NCBI GenBank assembly: GCA_947173865.1 | Contig: CAMWGS010000085.1 | Span: 1 to 8,001, forward strand | DNA: 8,001 nucleotides | Source of the DNA: an uncultured Ruminococcus sp. | GTDB taxonomy: Bacteria > Bacillota > Clostridia > Oscillospirales > Ruminococcaceae | Direction of reading: 5' to 3' | Shown here: piece by piece, positions 5,766-8,001 of the stretch | How positions within the stretch are numbered: position 1 is the stretch's first letter | Layout of the letters: every line of letters begins with the position of its first letter | The notes under the pieces: model-generated | Databases searched by the model: none | What the model was told of the DNA's origin: nothing | What the model saw: the letters and a program-made list of their open reading frames with translations, nothing else | Translations under genes and position numbers: made by a program

Positions 5766-6950
5766 ATGTCAAAGGGCAGATTCGGTGTACACGGCGGACA
5801 GTATATCCCCGAAACTCTCATGAATGCCATTATAGAACTGGAAAACGCTTACAACCATTATAAATATGACCCTGATTTTCAGCGTGAACTTACAGAACTT
5901 CTTGATAACTATGCCGGAAGACCGTCATTGCTTTACTATGCAGAAAAACTTACAAGGGAACTCGGCGGAGCTAAAATTTATCTCAAACGTGAAGATTTGA
6001 ACCACACAGGTTCTCACAAGATAAACAATGTTCTCGGTCAGGCTTTGCTTGCAAAAAATATGGGCAAAAAGCGTCTTATTGCAGAAACTGGAGCAGGTCA
6101 GCACGGTGTCGCAACCGCTACGGCAGCAGCACTTCTTGACATGGAATGTGTTGTTTTTATGGGTGAGGAAGATACAAAGCGTCAGGCACTCAACGTTTAC
6201 AGAATGAAACTTCTCGGTGCTGATGTAGTTCCCGTAAAAACAGGTACGGCAACTCTTAAAGACGCAGTTTCCGAAGCTATGAGAGAATGGACTTCACGTA
6301 TAAGCGATACACATTATTGTCTGGGTTCGGTTATGGGACCGCACCCGTTTCCGACAATTGTACGTGATTTTCAGGCGGTTATTTCCCTTGAATCAAGAGC
6401 TCAGATTATTGAAAAGGAAGGAAAACTGCCCGACGCTGTAATTGCCTGTGTAGGCGGAGGTTCAAACGCCATAGGAAGTTTCTATCACTTTATTCCCGAT
6501 GAAAAGGTACGTCTTATAGGCTGTGAAGCCGCAGGACGTGGCATCGATACTTTTGAAACTGCCGCTACTGTAAATACGGGTAAAATAGGAATTTTCCACG
6601 GAATGAAGTCATATTTCTGTCAGGACGAATATGGTCAGATTGCACCCGTATATTCGATTTCGGCAGGGCTTGATTATCCCGGAGTCGGTCCTGAACACGC
6701 TTATCTTCACGACATAGGACGTGCGGAATATGTTCCGGTGACGGACGACGAAGCAGTAAATGCTTTTGAGTATCTTTCAAGAACTGAGGGAATTATTCCC
6801 GCTATAGAATCGGCACACGCTGTGGCTTATGCCATGAAACTCGCTCCCACTATGGACAAGGACAAGATTATTATTGTGACTGTTTCGGGACGTGGCGACA
6901 AGGACTGTGCGGCTATTGCACGCTACAGAGGGGAGGATATTTATGAGTAA
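5766..6950 (+). CDS. trpB: Tryptophan synthase beta chain
   Basis: TrpB joins indole to serine using pyridoxal phosphate and receives indole through a tunnel from TrpA. The 394-residue protein is of the standard TrpA-partnered (TrpB1) type. The PLP Schiff-base lysine is Lys85 in HTGSHKINN. The catalytic glutamate is Glu107 in ETGAGQHG, corresponding to enteric Glu109. The cofactor phosphate loop is GGGSN (230-234), and the PLP ring nitrogen is reached by Ser374 in SGRGDKD. GGQYIPETLM near the N terminus and GPHPFP (191-196) are further family marks. The start is six bases after the trpF stop, with AAGGA at 5751-5755 as ribosome binding site. It overlaps trpA by eight bases, as expected for subunits made in a 1:1 ratio. 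Confidence 0.97.
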   Translation: MSKGRFGVHGGQYIPETLMNAIIELENAYNHYKYDPDFQRELTELLDNYAGRPSLLYYAEKLTRELGGAKIYLKREDLNHTGSHKINNVLGQALLAKNMGKKRLIAETGAGQHGVATATAAALLDMECVVFMGEEDTKRQALNVYRMKLLGADVVPVKTGTATLKDAVSEAMREWTSRISDTHYCLGSVMGPHPFPTIVRDFQAVISLESRAQIIEKEGKLPDAVIACVGGGSNAIGSFYHFIPDEKVRLIGCEAAGRGIDTFETAATVNTGKIGIFHGMKSYFCQDEYGQIAPVYSISAGLDYPGVGPEHAYLHDIGRAEYVPVTDDEAVNAFEYLSRTEGIIPAIESAHAVAYAMKLAPTMDKDKIIIVTVSGRGDKDCAAIARYRGEDIYE

Positions 6951-7728
6951 TATAAGAAATGCTTTTGAAAACGGCAAGGCGTTTATACCGTTTATTACCT
7001 GCGGTGACCCTGACCTTGAAACTACTGCAAAAGTAGTGCGTGAAGCAGTAAAAAATGGTGCAGACCTTATTGAACTCGGCATACCTTTTTCAGACCCGAC
7101 TGCCGAAGGTCCTGTTATTCAGGGGGCAAATATACGTGCTTTGGCTGGCGGAGTTACTACAGACAAGATTTTTGATTTGGTTGCCGAACTCCGCAGGGAC
7201 GTTAAAATTCCTATGGTGTTCATGACTTACGCAAATGTAGTGTTTTCTTATGGTATTGAGCGTTTCATGAAAAAATGTGCTGATACGGATATGGATGGTA
7301 TTATAATACCTGATATGCCTTTTGAGGAAAAAGAAGAATTTGCGGATTGTGCAAGACAATGTGGTGTTGACATGATTTCACTGATTTCCCCGACTTCCGA
7401 AAACAGAATAGCCATGATTGCCAAAGAGGCGGAGGGCTTTATATACGTTGTTTCAAGTCTGGGTGTTACAGGTACGAGAAGTGAAATTACCACGAATATC
7501 GGTGATATTGTTTCGTTAATCCGTGAAAATACAGACGTTCCGTGTGCTGTTGGTTTTGGCATTTCAAATCCCGAGCAGGCAAGAAAAATGGCTGGACTTT
7601 CCGACGGTGCTATAGTTGGTTCAGCAATTATAAAGATTATCGAAAAATACGGGAAAGATGCTCCGTTATATGTCGGTGAGTACGTAAAGAGTATGAAAGA
7701 CGCTTTGACATTTAATGAGGTTATCTAA
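6943..7728 (+). CDS. trpA: Tryptophan synthase alpha chain, with Glu at the catalytic Asp60 position
   Basis: TrpA cleaves indole-3-glycerol phosphate to indole and glyceraldehyde 3-phosphate. The 261-residue barrel has the catalytic glutamate Glu44 (enteric Glu49) in IELGIPFSDP. In the following TAEGPVIQ, Glu55 stands where enteric enzymes have Asp60 (ADGP). Tyr168 in FIYVVSS, the loop GVTGTRSE (174-181) and the phosphate-binding VGFGIS (203-208) are present. The start is ATG 6943, seven bases after GGGGAGG (6930-6936) and overlapping the trpB stop. An alternative in-frame start at 6892 lies inside trpB and lacks this signal. The gene ends in two in-frame stops, TAATAA, the second sharing its last A with the ATG of the next gene. 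No terminator follows, so the transcript continues. Confidence 0.96.
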   Translation: MSNIRNAFENGKAFIPFITCGDPDLETTAKVVREAVKNGADLIELGIPFSDPTAEGPVIQGANIRALAGGVTTDKIFDLVAELRRDVKIPMVFMTYANVVFSYGIERFMKKCADTDMDGIIIPDMPFEEKEEFADCARQCGVDMISLISPTSENRIAMIAKEAEGFIYVVSSLGVTGTRSEITTNIGDIVSLIRENTDVPCAVGFGISNPEQARKMAGLSDGAIVGSAIIKIIEKYGKDAPLYVGEYVKSMKDALTFNEVI

Positions 7729-7730
7729 TA

Positions 7731-8001
7731 ATGAACGATTTTATTACACCTCCCAATCATGTTGACTTTAAGGCAAAAAAACTTTTCGGAAATGTCGGTA
7801 ATATTATTGACGGCTCAATAGCTTATATCGACTTTAACGGTGGAGGGCCTGCGGAACAACATATACATGAACATAATCATTTATTTATCGTTACAAAAGG
7901 TGAAGCAAGAATTAAACTTGTCGACGACGAAATAATTTTAAAAAAAGACGAGTCATTTTTGGTTGAGGGTAAAATCCCGCATTCCGTATGGAACAATATA
8001 C
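7731..8001 (+). CDS. Cupin-domain protein, 3' end beyond the window
   Basis: Ninety residues are visible. They fit a small single-domain cupin: an all-beta N-terminal part, then HIHEHNH (44-50), LFIVTKGEARIKL (51-63), and IPHSVWNN (82-89). In cupin motif 1 the metal ligands would be His44 and His46, with His50 where the classic motif has Glu. In motif 2, His84 with Asn88 fits H-x3-N. A divalent metal site is therefore likely. Only two bases separate it from the trpA stop, and GAGG at 7717-7720 within trpA serves as ribosome binding site, so it is probably co-transcribed and coupled to trpA. The substrate is unknown; cupins include enzymes, binding proteins and sensors, and this fragment does not tell which. 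It has no recognised place in the tryptophan pathway. Confidence 0.85.
   Translation, partial: MNDFITPPNHVDFKAKKLFGNVGNIIDGSIAYIDFNGGGPAEQHIHEHNHLFIVTKGEARIKLVDDEIILKKDESFLVEGKIPHSVWNNI

Noticed and set aside
6892..6942. N-terminally extended trpA from 6892
   Set aside because: The extra 17 residues come from inside trpB, use a non-ATG start and lack a binding site; ATG 6943 follows GGGGAGG.
1..8001. Mobile elements, CRISPR arrays, tRNA genes or defence systems
   Set aside because: No transposase, spaced direct repeats, tRNA cloverleaf or defence motifs were seen; the window is an ordinary biosynthetic locus with one unknown gene on each side.

Overview
The window holds a complete tryptophan biosynthesis operon in the order trpE-trpG-trpD-trpC-trpF-trpB-trpA, all on the + strand. 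It is preceded by a strong consensus promoter and a tRNA-sensing T-box leader, and followed by the start of a cupin gene that appears to be co-transcribed. Further upstream is one unrelated gene for a two-helix membrane protein of unknown function. The organism looks like a Firmicute: T-box control of trp genes, GGAGG-type ribosome binding sites, tightly packed genes and moderate A+T content all point there. The style of the proteins suggests a Ruminococcus-like member of the Oscillospiraceae, but that genus-level call is an impression without a database search.

Layout: 1-43, a possible -10 box and a ribosome binding site. 44-916, hypothetical membrane/coiled-coil protein. 917-1301, intergenic region filled by a consensus promoter (957-985) and the T-box leader (about 992-1279) with Stem I, a UGG (Trp) specifier codon, the T-box antiterminator and a 13-bp intrinsic terminator. 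1302-7728, trpEGDCFBA. 7731-8001, a cupin protein cut by the window edge.

How it works together: TrpE and TrpG make anthranilate from chorismate and glutamine. TrpD adds phosphoribosyl, TrpF isomerises, TrpC closes the indole ring, and TrpA/TrpB release indole and join it to serine. All seven steps' proteins are present and look intact. Gene junctions overlap by 4-8 bases or are separated by 2-10 bases, so the operon is probably translationally coupled. Uncharged tRNA-Trp should stabilise the antiterminator and allow read-through into trpE; charged tRNA should leave the terminator to form.

No new defence, mobile or CRISPR-like system is visible. The points that deserve a second look are the cupin gene attached to the operon end, Glu instead of Asp at the TrpA catalytic position matching enteric Asp60, the UGGU antiterminator bulge, and the uncharacterised upstream membrane protein.
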